This document shows positions 54,748 to 64,000 of a DNA stretch of 64,000 bases, in pieces (position 1 is the stretch's first letter; the number at the start of each line of letters is the position of its first letter). The position numbers and the translations under genes are program-made. Location: positions 1 through 64,000 of the forward strand of contig JAGAAF010000063.1 of NCBI GenBank assembly GCA_017615435.1. The letters run 5' to 3'. This stretch comes from Bacteroidales bacterium. Its GTDB lineage: Bacteria > Bacteroidota > Bacteroidia > Bacteroidales > UBA932. Below the pieces are notes generated by a model. The model saw only the letters and a list, made by a program, of their open reading frames with translations. It was not told where the DNA came from and ran no database searches.

Positions 54748-55367
54748 GGTCCGATGAAGTTGACCGAATCTATCTTCACGGTGGTGCTGTCGGACTGCGA
54801 GTAGCCGTAGCTGTCGAAGGGGCGCAGGAGGATGGCGTTGCGCGCGCGGTCATCCGAGCGCATACCGTAGCCCTGCATCATTCCGTCCTCGGAATAGAGC
54901 TTCACATAGGCGTCGGTGTATATCTCCTCTTTCTTGCGGTCCCAGTAGAGGGTGTCCGTCTCCATAGTCTCCTTCTTGATCACGTTGGAGACTATCACGT
55001 TGCCCGTCGCCTCCCAGAGCTCTCCCGCCGATTTTTTGCCGGCCGTGACGTGCTTGGCCTTGTCGGCCATAATGATGGTCTCGAGCAGGCCCTCCTCCGT
55101 GTAGCCGTAGACCTGAAGTCCGTTGGGGAAAAGGTCATAGTCCAGCGAGTCCGTGACGAACTTGAGCATCACGGCCGATTCGAAGCGCTGCTTCACCACA
55201 CCGTCCTCGGTGTTCACGGCGAACATATCGTTGACCACCTGGATAGGCGTCTCTGCCAGGTTGATTTTGTCCGCCTCCTTCAGTTTGCCTCCGCACCCGA
55301 AAACGACAAAAGCAACCGCGATGAAAGCGGTTGCCTTGGTCTTTATATGCGGGACTATCCTGCTCAA
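54735..55367 (-). CDS. lptC: LPS export protein LptC (lipoprotein form)
   Basis: About 210 residues. From a TTG at 55365-55367, 2 nt after the upstream stop codon, the product has a clean lipoprotein signal with Cys25 (VFGCGG). An ATG at 55415 is also in frame but overlaps the upstream gene by 46 nt and adds a 16-residue charged head, so I prefer TTG. The body has the LptC beta-jellyroll pattern (VVNDMFAVNTEDGVVKQRFES, ATGNVIVSN, LYWDRKKEEIYTD). It bridges LptBFG to LptA in lipopolysaccharide transport. Confidence 0.85.
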   Translation of the reverse strand: MSRIVPHIKTKATAFIAVAFVVFGCGGKLKEADKINLAETPIQVVNDMFAVNTEDGVVKQRFESAVMLKFVTDSLDYDLFPNGLQVYGYTEEGLLETIIMADKAKHVTAGKKSAGELWEATGNVIVSNVIKKETMETDTLYWDRKKEEIYTDAYVKLYSEDGMMQGYGMRSDDRARNAILLRPFDSYGYSQSDSTTVKIDSVNFIGPLLK

Positions 55368-55369
55368 CT

Positions 55370-56698
55370 CTACTTCTGGGTCTTGACGGTAGTGGTCTCG
55401 CGGAATGCGCCGCAACTCACGGTGTAAGAGTCGCCGTCCTTCACGTCATACATAAAGGCGTCAGCGGCAGTAGGATAATACTGGCGGAACTGGGCGATCA
55501 TCTTGTTGGCCTCTTCTGCAAGCGAAGAGTCCGCACGCTTGGCCTTCTCGAGATAGTCGACCGCAACCCAGTAAGGAGCGCGGACCGCGATCTCGTTGCC
55601 TTCGCAGCGGACGTTGCCCCAGACCGAAGCGAGGAGCATATAGTCCTTGCCCTTGAGGTCGTTCCTGCCGGTGAGGGCGACCGAACGCTTGGCGGAAGAC
55701 TCTGCCAGCTGAGGACGGCCGGACTTATAAGCATAGACTGCAAGTTCGTAGTAGAGGTCGGCGTCCATCTCGGCGTCCGAATCCTCGGCTGCGATAGCCT
55801 CTTCCATATACTTGACGGCGAGGTCCACCTTGCCCTGAGCGGCATTCAGCTGATAGAGCATCTTGGCCGAAGAGGCGCTGGGGTTCGCATTGTACACGGC
55901 GGTGGCGGCGCCAATGAACAGGCTGTTGTCCATACAGTCTTCTGCGGAAGACATAATCCTCACGACCTTCGTGGCAAACTCCACGTCGGAAGGATTGGCT
56001 TCGAAACGAGGACCGTAGAGAGAGATGATCTTGTCGCAGTCGGCAAGCTTGCTGCTCACGAAGAGGTTGTCGAGGTCCGTGCGGACTTTCTCGTTCGCCT
56101 CCCTGTCGGTTTCAGTCTTCGCCTCGGCAGCGTCGAGAAGACCGGAGTTGCGCTCGTACACGCTGATAACCTCCTCTTCGTCGATCAGGCCGATCTTGCA
56201 GAGCTCGATGGCGGCGTTGAGATTGAAGATGTAGATGCTCGGCTTGGTGTCCTTGTCGTTGAACTCGATGATCTCGTTGAGGCCATCATAAAGGCGCTTG
56301 TTGTCGTCCTTTATGTAGTTGGCCATATCGAGGCCCTTGTTGTTGCGGGCGGTCACGCCGTACTTCGGATAGTACTCGATACGTACGTCGTGGATCATCA
56401 TCAGCGAGTCGATGAGCTGAGCCTTATAGACGGGGTTCTTCGCGTTCTTCGAAATGAGCTTGCGCATAAGCGCCGTTCCGTCCACGAGCATAGTCTGGTT
56501 CGCTGTCGGAGGGCAGATCTTGAAAGCCTCGCGCCAGTTCGGGGTGGCGGAATCGTAGTTCTTCTGCTTGAAGTACTCTTTGTAGTACGAGAGGTACTTG
56601 ATGCATTCGGCGCTGTCGGCACCGTACTTTCCCTGTGCGAACACATTGCCCGCACCGAGGGTGGCGATTGCCAGGATTGCGATAATCAGTCTTTTCAT
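55370..56698 (-). CDS. Periplasmic TPR protein
   Basis: 442 residues with a signal peptide ending NVFAQG (about 22). Helix pairs of TPR type run through the protein (for example YYKEYFKQKNYDSATPNWREAFKICP and ADLYYELAVYAYKSGRPQLAESSAKRSV). A conserved neighbour of lptC, the barrel protein and coaX in Bacteroidales. Possibly a scaffold for envelope assembly; the role is not established. 15 nt after the barrel gene. Confidence 0.8.
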   Translation of the reverse strand: MKRLIIAILAIATLGAGNVFAQGKYGADSAECIKYLSYYKEYFKQKNYDSATPNWREAFKICPPTANQTMLVDGTALMRKLISKNAKNPVYKAQLIDSLMMIHDVRIEYYPKYGVTARNNKGLDMANYIKDDNKRLYDGLNEIIEFNDKDTKPSIYIFNLNAAIELCKIGLIDEEEVISVYERNSGLLDAAEAKTETDREANEKVRTDLDNLFVSSKLADCDKIISLYGPRFEANPSDVEFATKVVRIMSSAEDCMDNSLFIGAATAVYNANPSASSAKMLYQLNAAQGKVDLAVKYMEEAIAAEDSDAEMDADLYYELAVYAYKSGRPQLAESSAKRSVALTGRNDLKGKDYMLLASVWGNVRCEGNEIAVRAPYWVAVDYLEKAKRADSSLAEEANKMIAQFRQYYPTAADAFMYDVKDGDSYTVSCGAFRETTTVKTQK

Positions 56699-56713
56699 AT
56701 CCTAATAACTTGT

Positions 56714-58030
56714 TTATTCGTACATAGGTTTCTGGAACCACACGTCGAAGAGATTGACTCCAAAGTTGAAGCCGACGTAGGTTTCACGCACCATATTGTT
56801 TTTAAGCGAACCCCTCTGCCCGATCTCCATACCCACGGTAAGGCCGTTGTTCCAACGGAAAACCGGAAGGGTTGCTCCCAAAGTGATGCCTCTGGAGTGG
56901 ATTTCGTTGCCTGAGACGCTGAAATATTCTTTCGTATAGAAGACTCCCACCCTGTAGGCGATGAGCTTGTAGTAGTAGCGGATATCGTTCGGATTGGGGA
57001 TGTATTCCACTCCGGCTCTGTACGATTCCGAAAGTCCGGTGGTGAAAAGCGGGCCGCTTGCGCCGTTGACCGCCAGGCCGGTGACGCCCGAGAATCCGCA
57101 GTTAGTCCAATCTGAACGGGTGTAGTCAAGCTCGGCCCTGAACTTGCCGCCGTAGCTGACGCTGATACCGGCTCCCATCTCGCCTGCCAGATAAAACCTG
57201 CCGGGCAGGGAATTGAGCATAGTGGTGTCCTTGCTTTCGCTTACTCCGGAGACCGTGTTGATCATACGGCCACCAAGCTTCGCGTCAAGCCCGTAGACTG
57301 CGCCGACTCCCAGCTTAAACTTATCTCCCAGAGGCTGCTCGTACTGCAGGCCGAACTTTGCCGAATTGGCGCTGAGCTGAAGCTCGTTGGTCTTCGTCAG
57401 GCCAACCGCCGCCGCGTCCGCTATGGTCTCCGTATAAGTCTTCTTGATATTGCCGAAATAGTGGGACAGTTCCGCACCAACCGACACCTTGTCGAACAGG
57501 TCCAGGCCTATGGTCGCGAAAGCCTGGTAGATACTGCCAAGGCCGGTGTACGAATGCGCGATATTCCCTACTGCGGCTATCGCCGTGGGGTTGGTGTCGT
57601 AGTAACCGTAACTGTAACCGGTAGCGCTGTAGGGCTTGATTCCAACCATCATCGCCGCATCCACGGGCTTCGTGTAGAAGAGCGGGAACGAGATGAGGAA
57701 GTTGTTGATGTTGAACAGGTTGTTAGCGGACACGTTGTCGCCCTGACGGAGGATCTTGTTGGTCTGATAGATCGAATAGTCCGACATAAAGGCGAGCGAG
57801 TCGCGGGCGGTAACGGCGGCAGGGTTGAGCACGTTCACGAAACGGTGATTGCGCGAGGCGATTCCCACTCCGCCCATAGTCTTGTTGTAGGCGGTACCGG
57901 GCGTCGCGAGCTCGCCGATTCCGAACACCGAATAAGGAGTGAAACCGGCATAGGAACCGCCGTCCTCCGCGTGAGCGAAGAAAGGCAGCGCCAAGGCCAG
58001 GAACGATATTATAACCCTACTTCCTTTCAT
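56714..58030 (-). CDS. Outer-membrane beta-barrel protein (FadL/PorV-like size class)
   Basis: 438 residues; signal peptide ending FAHAED (about 21). The mature part starts with a PYSVFGIGELATPGTAYNKTMGGVGIA segment and continues as alternating amphipathic strands rich in Tyr, Gly and Asn. This fits the Bacteroidetes barrels placed between coaX and the TPR gene. Its cargo is unknown. It overlaps coaX by 14 nt. Confidence 0.8.
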   Translation of the reverse strand: MKGSRVIISFLALALPFFAHAEDGGSYAGFTPYSVFGIGELATPGTAYNKTMGGVGIASRNHRFVNVLNPAAVTARDSLAFMSDYSIYQTNKILRQGDNVSANNLFNINNFLISFPLFYTKPVDAAMMVGIKPYSATGYSYGYYDTNPTAIAAVGNIAHSYTGLGSIYQAFATIGLDLFDKVSVGAELSHYFGNIKKTYTETIADAAAVGLTKTNELQLSANSAKFGLQYEQPLGDKFKLGVGAVYGLDAKLGGRMINTVSGVSESKDTTMLNSLPGRFYLAGEMGAGISVSYGGKFRAELDYTRSDWTNCGFSGVTGLAVNGASGPLFTTGLSESYRAGVEYIPNPNDIRYYYKLIAYRVGVFYTKEYFSVSGNEIHSRGITLGATLPVFRWNNGLTVGMEIGQRGSLKNNMVRETYVGFNFGVNLFDVWFQKPMYE

Positions 58031-58739
58031 AATCTTCCGAAATGGTTGCCAAGCCCATCAGCACGAGGTTTGATACCACGAAAATGGAGTTCTTGGTCTG
58101 CTTTGCAAAGTAACTGGCGTCTCCCCCGGTGAACACTACCACACTGCCGGGAGCGCCGGCTATGTACCCGTCGACTTCAAACACTATGCCCGAAATCACT
58201 CCGGCCTCGATTCCGCTGGTCTCCGAAGAGCCGATCGCGGGCGGATCGAGCGGCGTGTCCACCAGCGGCAGCGCCCTCGAATAACGGTTGAGCGCCTTGA
58301 AGCGGGTGCGGCATCCGAGCGATAGGTTGCCTCCGTGGTAGGTCCCGTCCGCGGCGACGGAGTCGATCGAGAGTACTGTGCCGAAGTCGAAGACGAGGCA
58401 CGGCTTGCCCTTGAACAGCTCCCTGGCCGCGATTATGCCGGCCGCGCGGGACGGAGAAAGGTACTCCGGAAGGCCATAGGCCCTCATTATTGCGGGGTGG
58501 TTGCGGTCGATAAGGACCAGTTGCCCGCACCTTTCGCGTATCTCGCTGATATCCTCTTCGGGGATATCCCGCACCGACGCCAGAACCAGCACATCGGGTT
58601 TCTCCTTCGCAAGGAGGGTGCCCAGCAGGAAACCGTGGAGCTTTTCGCCCTGGTAGCGCACCGTCTTCCCAAGGGTTTTCCCCTCGGCCCAGGCGGCTTT
58701 CAGCGCCGTGTTTCCTATCTCGATGAGCAGATTCGCCAT
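58017..58739 (-). CDS. coaX: Type III pantothenate kinase
   Basis: 240 residues. The phosphate-binding IEIGNTALKAAW at 6-17 has Glu where most family members have Asp. FDFGTVLSIDSV and GTYHGGNLSLG match the second and substrate motifs. It catalyses the first step of coenzyme A synthesis. First gene of the coaX-barrel-TPR-lptC group. Confidence 0.92.
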   Translation of the reverse strand: MANLLIEIGNTALKAAWAEGKTLGKTVRYQGEKLHGFLLGTLLAKEKPDVLVLASVRDIPEEDISEIRERCGQLVLIDRNHPAIMRAYGLPEYLSPSRAAGIIAARELFKGKPCLVFDFGTVLSIDSVAADGTYHGGNLSLGCRTRFKALNRYSRALPLVDTPLDPPAIGSSETSGIEAGVISGIVFEVDGYIAGAPGSVVVFTGGDASYFAKQTKNSIFVVSNLVLMGLATISEDYERK

Positions 58740-58750
58740 ACTTAAGCCGA

Positions 58751-58758
58751 CAAATTTA
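58751..58758 (-). promoter_or_regulatory. -7 box of coaX (TAAATTTG)
   Basis: A minus-strand TAnnTTTG match 11 nt before the coaX ATG, predicting a leader of about 6 nt. Confidence 0.5.
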
Positions 58759-58763
58759 ATAAT

Positions 58764-61700
58764 TTATTGCAACTTCTTCAACGCCCTAAGCGCTGCTTCA
58801 GTCGAATCTATGCCCCTTGTGATGATCTTAAGCTTCCCGTCAGTCTGCTTCAAGGTGAAAGGCGAGTCGTTTCCTATCTTCACCAGAAGCTGGCTGAACT
58901 GGTCGCTCTTATAGTAAGGCGAGAGTGCGTTGGACACAAAGAAGCAGATCAGCATTCCGTTCTTGATTATCACCTTCTCGAAGCCGAGCGAACCGCCCAG
59001 ATTCCTGATTTTCACCACATTGATGAGGTTGTCAACCTCTTCCGGCGTCTCTCCGAAGCGGTCGGCAAGCTGCGCGTGGAAGCGGTCTATCTCCTTTTCC
59101 GAGTTCTTCGAATCGAGCTGCTTGTAGATGCGTATCTTCTCTGCCGTGATGTCGATATAATCATCCGGGATGAAGGCCGGCTGATCCGTCTCCACGGTGC
59201 AGTCCGCCCTGAAGCGTGCGTCCGCCCGTCCTCCGACCGCCCCGCCGCTCTCGATTCCCAGTTCTTCCATAGCCTCGGCCAGAATCTTCTGATATGTTTC
59301 GTAGCCCATATCCATAATGAAGCCGCTCTGCTCTGCGCCGAGGAGGTTGCCCGCTCCGCGGATGTCGAGGTCCTGCATAGCTATGTTGAAGCCGCTGCCC
59401 AGGTCGGAGAATTCCTCTATGGCCTTGAGGCGCTTGCGGGCGTCGTCGGTTATGCTCACGAGCGGAGGCACTATCAGGTAGCAGAACGCTTTTCTGTTCG
59501 AGCGGCCTACCCTGCCCCTGAGCTGGTGCAGGTCGCTCAGTCCTATGTTCTGCGCGTGATTTATGATGATAGTATTCGCATTCGGGATATCGAGGCCGTT
59601 CTCGATTATGGTTGTGCAGAGCAGAAGGTCGTAGTCGCCTCTTATGAAATCCAGCATCTTGTCTTCAAGTTCTTTCGCCGGCATCTGCCCGTGCGCAATG
59701 CATATCCTCATATCCGGCACCAGTCGGTGCAGGATTTCGCCTATGCTTTCGAGTTGCTCGACGTTGTTGTGCAGGAAGAATACCTGCCCGCCGCGTTTCA
59801 GTTCATATTCTATTATGGACTTGATTTCCTTCTCGTCAAAGAGTATTATCTCGGTCTGAATAGGGATACGGTTGGCCGGCGGGGTGGCGATGATGCTGAG
59901 GTCGCGCGCGCCGAGCAGCGAGAACTGGAGCGTTCGCGGGATAGGGGTGGCCGTCAGCGTGAGAGTGTCCACCTCCGCACGTAGCTGGCGCAGTTTTTCC
60001 TTCGCGGACACGCCGAACTTCTGCTCTTCGTCCACTACCAGCAGCCCGAGATCCTTGAATTCGAAGCCCTCGCCGAGCAGTTTATGCGTGCCTATGATTA
60101 TGTCTATCTTCCCTTCCGCGAGATCCTTCTTGATTGCGGAAAGCTCCTTCGCGGTGCGCAGGCGGCTGACATAATCCACCTTCACGGGGAAGGAAGCCAG
60201 GCGCGAGCTGAAGGTTGTGTAATGCTGCAGCGCGAGTATGGTGGTGGGCACGAGCACCGCCACCTGTTTGCCGTCCGTAGCGGCCTTGAACGCAGCGCGT
60301 ATGGCTATCTCCGTCTTTCCGAAGCCCACGTCGCCGCAGATCAGGCGGTCCATAGGGAAGCTTTCTTCCATATCGTGCTTCACCGCTCGCGTGGCCTCTT
60401 CCTGATCGGGGGTATCCTCATACATAAAAGACGATTCGAGCTCGGTCTGCAGATAGGAATCGGCCGAATAGGCGAAGCCCTTGGATGCGCGACGCTTGGC
60501 ATAGAGCTGGATAAGATCCTTCGCTATATCCTTAACCTTGTTCTTCGCGCCATTCTTGAGCGCGATCCAGGTCTTCGAGCCGAGTTTGTTGATTCGGGGC
60601 TGCTCGCCGTCGGCGGAACGGAAGCGCGATATCTTATGGAGGGCGTGGACGGACACGAACACCACATCGCCGTCTTTGTAGGTCAGTTTCACAACCTCCT
60701 TCATCCGGCCGTAGTCGTCCTTGATACGCACGAGGCCGCCGAACACGCCGACTCCGTGGTCGATATGGACGATGTAATCGCCTATGTTGAACGAGCCGAG
60801 GTCGTTGAGGGTGAGCTGCTCGGTTTTCTCCACCGAACGGCGGATGGACACGCGATGGAAACGGTCGAAGATTTCGTGGTCAGTGTAATGGCAGACTTTG
60901 GATTCTTCGTCGATGAATCCGTTGTGGATATTCTTTTCAGTTACAAACTGCGGCAGCGGACAGCGCTCCTCCTCGAGGATTTTCCGCAACCTGTCGGTCT
61001 GCGACTGCTTTTCACCGTAGATGAGAACTTTGTAACCGTTATCCATCCTTGCGCGGATGTCGGCGGTGAAAAGTTCAAAGTTCTTGTTGAATACCGGCTG
61101 GGGAGCGATGTTGAATTGCACGGGGTCCGCGTCCTTACGGTCGATGGGAACCTCGAGGTAGACGCGCGTGAAAGCCGCCGTCAAAGGATAGAACTCCCTG
61201 TCCTTATACATATCTGAAGAATCCAGCCAGAGGATGGAATCCTTAGGGAGTGCCTCCAGAATATTCTGTGATGCGGAATCGGGGTTGCAGACCATATCGG
61301 ACATAACCTTAACGGACTGCACTTCCCCGCCGGAAAGCTGGGTATTGCAATTGAATATGCGGATATACTCTATCTCGTCGCCCCAGAAGGAGATGCGAAC
61401 AGCCTCGCTGTCGCAATATGAGAACAGGTCTATGATACTGCCTCGAACCGCGAACTGACCGGGAGATGAAACGAAATCCACCCTTTCAAAACCCAGGTCG
61501 GCGAGTTTAGTTATTATCTCCGAATGGGATATTTCCTGGCCCTTCTTGAGTTCAAAACCAGAATCGAGTATATTGCCGCTAAGGGGAATAGGTTCAGCGA
61601 GTGCTTCCGGGAAGGTAACCACTATAGTGAGGTCATCCTCGTCGGCAGAGAGTATACTCTGAACGGCGGAGGTGCGCTGGACGCTGAGCGAGGATTTATA

Positions 61701-61952
61701 GTTGCTGCGCTCAACTCCGGCGCCGGATGCCGGCAGGAAGAATACCTTATCTCCCTCTATCAGGTTATAAAGATCGTTTGCACAGTATTCAGCTGCCTCG
61801 CTGTTGGGGAGTATTACACAATGAAGCCCCTTCCCAGCGCATTGGGACAGCACAAACCATCTGGCGGAGAGAAACAGCGAACGGCAGAATATTTCTTTCG
61901 ATGAAACTATTCTGCTTTTAAGAAGAGCGCTGGCGGCAGCATTTACCTGCAT
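58764..61952 (-). CDS. mfd: Transcription-repair coupling factor Mfd
   Basis: 1062 residues, a little shorter at the N-terminus than many Mfd proteins (about 1100-1150). Order: UvrB-like N-terminal region, RNA polymerase-interacting domain (NIGDYIVHIDHGVGVFGG), RecG-like translocase with Walker A (GDVGFGKTE), DEEQ box and TATPIPRTL, and the C-terminal TRCF domain. It removes stalled RNA polymerase at lesions and recruits UvrA. It starts next to the DnaA-box-rich gap. Confidence 0.96.
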   Translation of the reverse strand: MQVNAAASALLKSRIVSSKEIFCRSLFLSARWFVLSQCAGKGLHCVILPNSEAAEYCANDLYNLIEGDKVFFLPASGAGVERSNYKSSLSVQRTSAVQSILSADEDDLTIVVTFPEALAEPIPLSGNILDSGFELKKGQEISHSEIITKLADLGFERVDFVSSPGQFAVRGSIIDLFSYCDSEAVRISFWGDEIEYIRIFNCNTQLSGGEVQSVKVMSDMVCNPDSASQNILEALPKDSILWLDSSDMYKDREFYPLTAAFTRVYLEVPIDRKDADPVQFNIAPQPVFNKNFELFTADIRARMDNGYKVLIYGEKQSQTDRLRKILEEERCPLPQFVTEKNIHNGFIDEESKVCHYTDHEIFDRFHRVSIRRSVEKTEQLTLNDLGSFNIGDYIVHIDHGVGVFGGLVRIKDDYGRMKEVVKLTYKDGDVVFVSVHALHKISRFRSADGEQPRINKLGSKTWIALKNGAKNKVKDIAKDLIQLYAKRRASKGFAYSADSYLQTELESSFMYEDTPDQEEATRAVKHDMEESFPMDRLICGDVGFGKTEIAIRAAFKAATDGKQVAVLVPTTILALQHYTTFSSRLASFPVKVDYVSRLRTAKELSAIKKDLAEGKIDIIIGTHKLLGEGFEFKDLGLLVVDEEQKFGVSAKEKLRQLRAEVDTLTLTATPIPRTLQFSLLGARDLSIIATPPANRIPIQTEIILFDEKEIKSIIEYELKRGGQVFFLHNNVEQLESIGEILHRLVPDMRICIAHGQMPAKELEDKMLDFIRGDYDLLLCTTIIENGLDIPNANTIIINHAQNIGLSDLHQLRGRVGRSNRKAFCYLIVPPLVSITDDARKRLKAIEEFSDLGSGFNIAMQDLDIRGAGNLLGAEQSGFIMDMGYETYQKILAEAMEELGIESGGAVGGRADARFRADCTVETDQPAFIPDDYIDITAEKIRIYKQLDSKNSEKEIDRFHAQLADRFGETPEEVDNLINVVKIRNLGGSLGFEKVIIKNGMLICFFVSNALSPYYKSDQFSQLLVKIGNDSPFTLKQTDGKLKIITRGIDSTEAALRALKKLQ

Positions 61953-61970
61953 CCGTATGTGTAAAAGCTT

Positions 61971-62175
61971 GTGGAAAACCAGTGGAAAAGACTGTGGATA
62001 AATCGATGGGATAAGTTATCCACAACGCTTTTACTAAGTTTCCAACAAGTAATTAAAAATGCCTCGCGGCCTTAATAAACTGATATACAGTGGGGTTGGA
62101 AGTTTATCAACATTTCCACAGCTGTAATAAAATCAACAAAAAATAAAGAAATAAAGATTATATTTGTAGACAATT
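61971..62175. other. DnaA-box cluster with AT-rich stretch, candidate oriC
   Basis: Two perfect DnaA boxes: TGTGGATAA at 61993-62001 and TTATCCACA at 62016-62024. One-mismatch boxes: TGTGGAAAA at 61971-61979 and TTATCAACA at 62104-62112. Two weaker ones are at 61981-61989 and 62112-62120. A strongly AT-rich tract (62121-62165) follows, such as could serve as an unwinding element. All of this lies in the 238-bp mfd-ruvB gap. It could instead be a DnaA-controlled promoter. Confidence 0.55.
62159..62166 (+). promoter_or_regulatory. -7 box of ruvB (TATATTTG)
   Basis: A perfect TAnnTTTG match 24 nt before the ruvB ATG, at the end of the AT-rich tract beside the DnaA boxes. Confidence 0.5.
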
Positions 62176-62190
62176 AACCAGCCTGGGGAA

Positions 62191-63216
62191 ATGTCAGATT
62201 TCGACCCTCACCGCAATATCGAAGACAAAGATAAGGATTTGGACGGAATTATCCGCCCGCAGGACCTTGAAGATTTCACGGGCCAGCGTGAAATCGTGTC
62301 CAACTTGCATATCTATATCCAGGCGGCAAAGCTTAGGGGTGAGTCTCTTGATCATACCCTCTTCCACGGCCCTCCCGGTCTGGGTAAAACCACTCTCGCG
62401 CACATTATCGCCAACGAAATGGGGGTGAATATGAAGATTACGTCGGGTCCTGTGCTGGATAAGCCGGGAGATCTGGCAGGTCTGCTTACTTCCCTGGAGC
62501 CCGGCGATGTGCTTTTCATAGATGAAATCCATCGTCTGTCACCCGAAGTCGAAGAGTATCTGTATTCCGCGATGGAGGATTTCGTGATAGACATTATGAT
62601 AGACAAGGGACCCGGAGCAAGGTCGGTAAGAATATCCCTGAATCCATTCACCCTTGTTGGAGCTACCACAAGAAGCGGATTGCTTACAGCCCCTCTCAGA
62701 GCCCGTTTCGGCATTACCTGCGCCCTGGAGTATTACGATGTGGAGGATCTGAAGCACATAGTTAAGCGCAGTTCTTCTATACTCAAAGTTGAAATCGACG
62801 ACCAGGCGGCCCAGGAGATTGCTATGCGCAGCCGCGGTACACCCCGTATCGCGAATTCCCTTCTCAAGCGCGTGCGCGACTTCGCCCAGGTGATGGGAGA
62901 CGGTAAGATAGACATAAAGATAGCCAAGTACGCCCTCGACAAACTCAAAATCGATACGCGCGGACTTGACTCTATAGATAATAAGATACTCAGCACTATA
63001 ATCACCACCTTTAAGGGAGGTCCCGTGGGAGCGAATACTATCGCTACTGCTATAGGTGAGGATCAGGGTACCTTCGAGGAGGTATATGAGCCTTTCCTTA
63101 TCAAGGAAGGTTTCATCGTGCGCACCCAGAGAGGCCGTATCGCCACCGACCTCGCTTACAAACATCTCGGAATTACCCCCAACAGAGTATCTTCAGATAC
63201 ACTTTTCGGAGAATAA
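62191..63216 (+). CDS. ruvB: Holliday junction helicase RuvB
   Basis: 341 residues. Walker [10 protein letters not shown] at 60-68, Walker [10 protein letters not shown], arginine-finger region with [16 protein letters not shown] and the C-terminal winged helix ([18 protein letters not shown]). Drives branch migration with RuvA. The start is the ATG after an AT-rich leader with no Shine-Dalgarno sequence. Confidence 0.97.
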   Translation: MSDFDPHRNIEDKDKDLDGIIRPQDLEDFTGQREIVSNLHIYIQAAKLRGESLDHTLFHGPPGLGKTTLAHIIANEMGVNMKITSGPVLDKPGDLAGLLTSLEPGDVLFIDEIHRLSPEVEEYLYSAMEDFVIDIMIDKGPGARSVRISLNPFTLVGATTRSGLLTAPLRARFGITCALEYYDVEDLKHIVKRSSSILKVEIDDQAAQEIAMRSRGTPRIANSLLKRVRDFAQVMGDGKIDIKIAKYALDKLKIDTRGLDSIDNKILSTIITTFKGGPVGANTIATAIGEDQGTFEEVYEPFLIKEGFIVRTQRGRIATDLAYKHLGITPNRVSSDTLFGE

Positions 63217-63237
63217 ATTACTTAATTATATAAACAA

Positions 63238-64000
63238 ATGGCAGATAAACTTATTTCAAAAATTCCGGACGGACCTTTAGCCGAAAAATGGACTAAACGT
63301 AAGTCTGAAATCCATCTTGTCAGCCCTAACAACCGCAGAAAACTCGAGATTATCGTGGTAGGAACCGGCCTTGGCGGCGCATCTGCAGCTGCTACCCTCG
63401 GCGAACTCGGCTACAACGTGAAGGTATTCTGCATCAGCGACTCTCCCCGCCGCGCGCACTCTATCGCTGCTCAGGGAGGTATAAACGCTGCCAAGAACTA
63501 TCAAAACGACAATGACTCGGTCTATCGCCTGTTCTACGACACCATCAAGGGTGGTGACTACCGCAGCCGTGAGGCAAACGTTTACCGTCTTGCCGAGGTC
63601 AGTGCCGCCATCATCGACCAGTGTGTCGCCCAGGGTGTTCCGTTCGCTCGCGAATACGGCGGATATCTGGCCAACCGTTCATTCGGCGGTGTGCAGGTGA
63701 GCCGTACGTTCTATGCCCGTGGTCAAACCGGCCAGCAGCTGCTTCTCGGCGCTTATGCCGCCCTGAACCGTCAGATTGCAGCCGGCACCGTGAAGAGTTA
63801 CCCTCGTTATGAGATGCTCGACCTTGTGCTGGTTAACGGCCAGGCTAAGGGTATCATCGCACGCAACCTCGTCACCGGTCAGCTCGAAAGATTCGGCGCT
63901 CACGCGGTCATCATCGCCACCGGCGGTTATGGAAACACCTACTTCCTCAGCACCAACGCTATGAACAGCAACGGTTCTGCGGCAATGCAGTGCTACCGTA
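63238..64000 (+). CDS. sdhA: Succinate dehydrogenase/fumarate reductase flavoprotein subunit (partial)
   Basis: The first 254 codons; the gene runs off the right edge. FAD-binding GTGLGG at 42-47 and the covalent-FAD histidine at 74 in [12 protein letters not shown] are visible, followed by [29 protein letters not shown], as in the Bacteroides SdhA/FrdA group. It interconverts fumarate and succinate as part of a membrane complex. In Bacteroidales the cytochrome b subunit gene usually lies just upstream, but here ruvB ends 21 nt before the ATG and no such gene is present. Confidence 0.93.
   Translation, partial: MADKLISKIPDGPLAEKWTKRKSEIHLVSPNNRRKLEIIVVGTGLGGASAAATLGELGYNVKVFCISDSPRRAHSIAAQGGINAAKNYQNDNDSVYRLFYDTIKGGDYRSREANVYRLAEVSAAIIDQCVAQGVPFAREYGGYLANRSFGGVQVSRTFYARGQTGQQLLLGAYAALNRQIAAGTVKSYPRYEMLDLVLVNGQAKGIIARNLVTGQLERFGAHAVIIATGGYGNTYFLSTNAMNSNGSAAMQCYR

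Noticed and set aside
1..64000. tRNA, rRNA or classical IS elements
   Set aside because: I looked through the intergenic gaps for T-loop motifs, CCA-type ends and transposase frames and found none apart from the RAYT gene; a covariance search was not possible.

Overview
The window is chromosomal DNA from a fairly GC-rich, uncultured-type member of the Bacteroidales. The evidence is a SusC/SusD starch locus, fimbrillin-family lipoproteins, a one-chain SecDF, a serine palmitoyltransferase, a second EF-G lacking the switch II histidine, and many -7 boxes of the Bacteroidetes form TAnnTTTG, with A-rich rather than Shine-Dalgarno leaders. I see no tRNA, rRNA, CRISPR array, prophage or classical IS element.

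Region by region: (1) 1-4.4 kb holds the end of a membrane acyltransferase gene, a serine palmitoyltransferase-SDR pair (likely sphingolipid synthesis) and an SLC45-type sugar transporter. (2) 4.4-26.6 kb is a starch/maltodextrin utilisation region. A minus-strand operon encodes a multimodular surface GH13 amylase and two fimbrillin-like lipoproteins. A divergent plus-strand unit encodes a 50-residue peptide and a third fimbrillin-like lipoprotein. A plus-strand operon follows with susC, susD, a SusE-like starch binder, a SusG-like GH13, a double-catalytic-domain GH13-GH13 protein and GH77 malQ. Together they describe binding, surface hydrolysis, outer-membrane import and periplasmic/cytoplasmic processing of starch. 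(3) 26.6-29.4 kb is floA-nfeD plus a beta-propeller protein; 29.5-32.6 kb is secDF. (4) 32.6-33.8 kb has a GC-rich repeat tract, a 148-bp palindromic element and a gene for a Y1/HUH REP-associated transposase (RAYT). Related elements lie at 12.4 kb and 41.1 kb. (5) 33.9-40.9 kb on the minus strand carries fusA2, mutS, mrp, rnhB and an XRE regulator. (6) 41.3-48.3 kb on the plus strand is a tight operon: galM-thyA-folA-NSS transporter-HExxH/beta-barrel protein-CpXC protein. (7) 48.3-58.7 kb is mostly minus strand: rsmA, ychF, galK, ppiD, lptC, a TPR protein, an outer-membrane barrel and coaX, with one plus-strand nuclease-family gene. (8) 58.8-64 kb has mfd, a DnaA-box-rich AT-rich gap that is a candidate replication origin, ruvB and the start of a succinate dehydrogenase/fumarate reductase flavoprotein gene.

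The most unusual signal is the RAYT gene together with a dispersed family of about 145-bp elements. Each has four copies of one short arm sequence in alternating orientation. The arm is GCCACACG in two elements and GAAGCACG in the third, with all four arms changed together. This looks like a REPIN-like mobile repeat system in a Bacteroidales genome.
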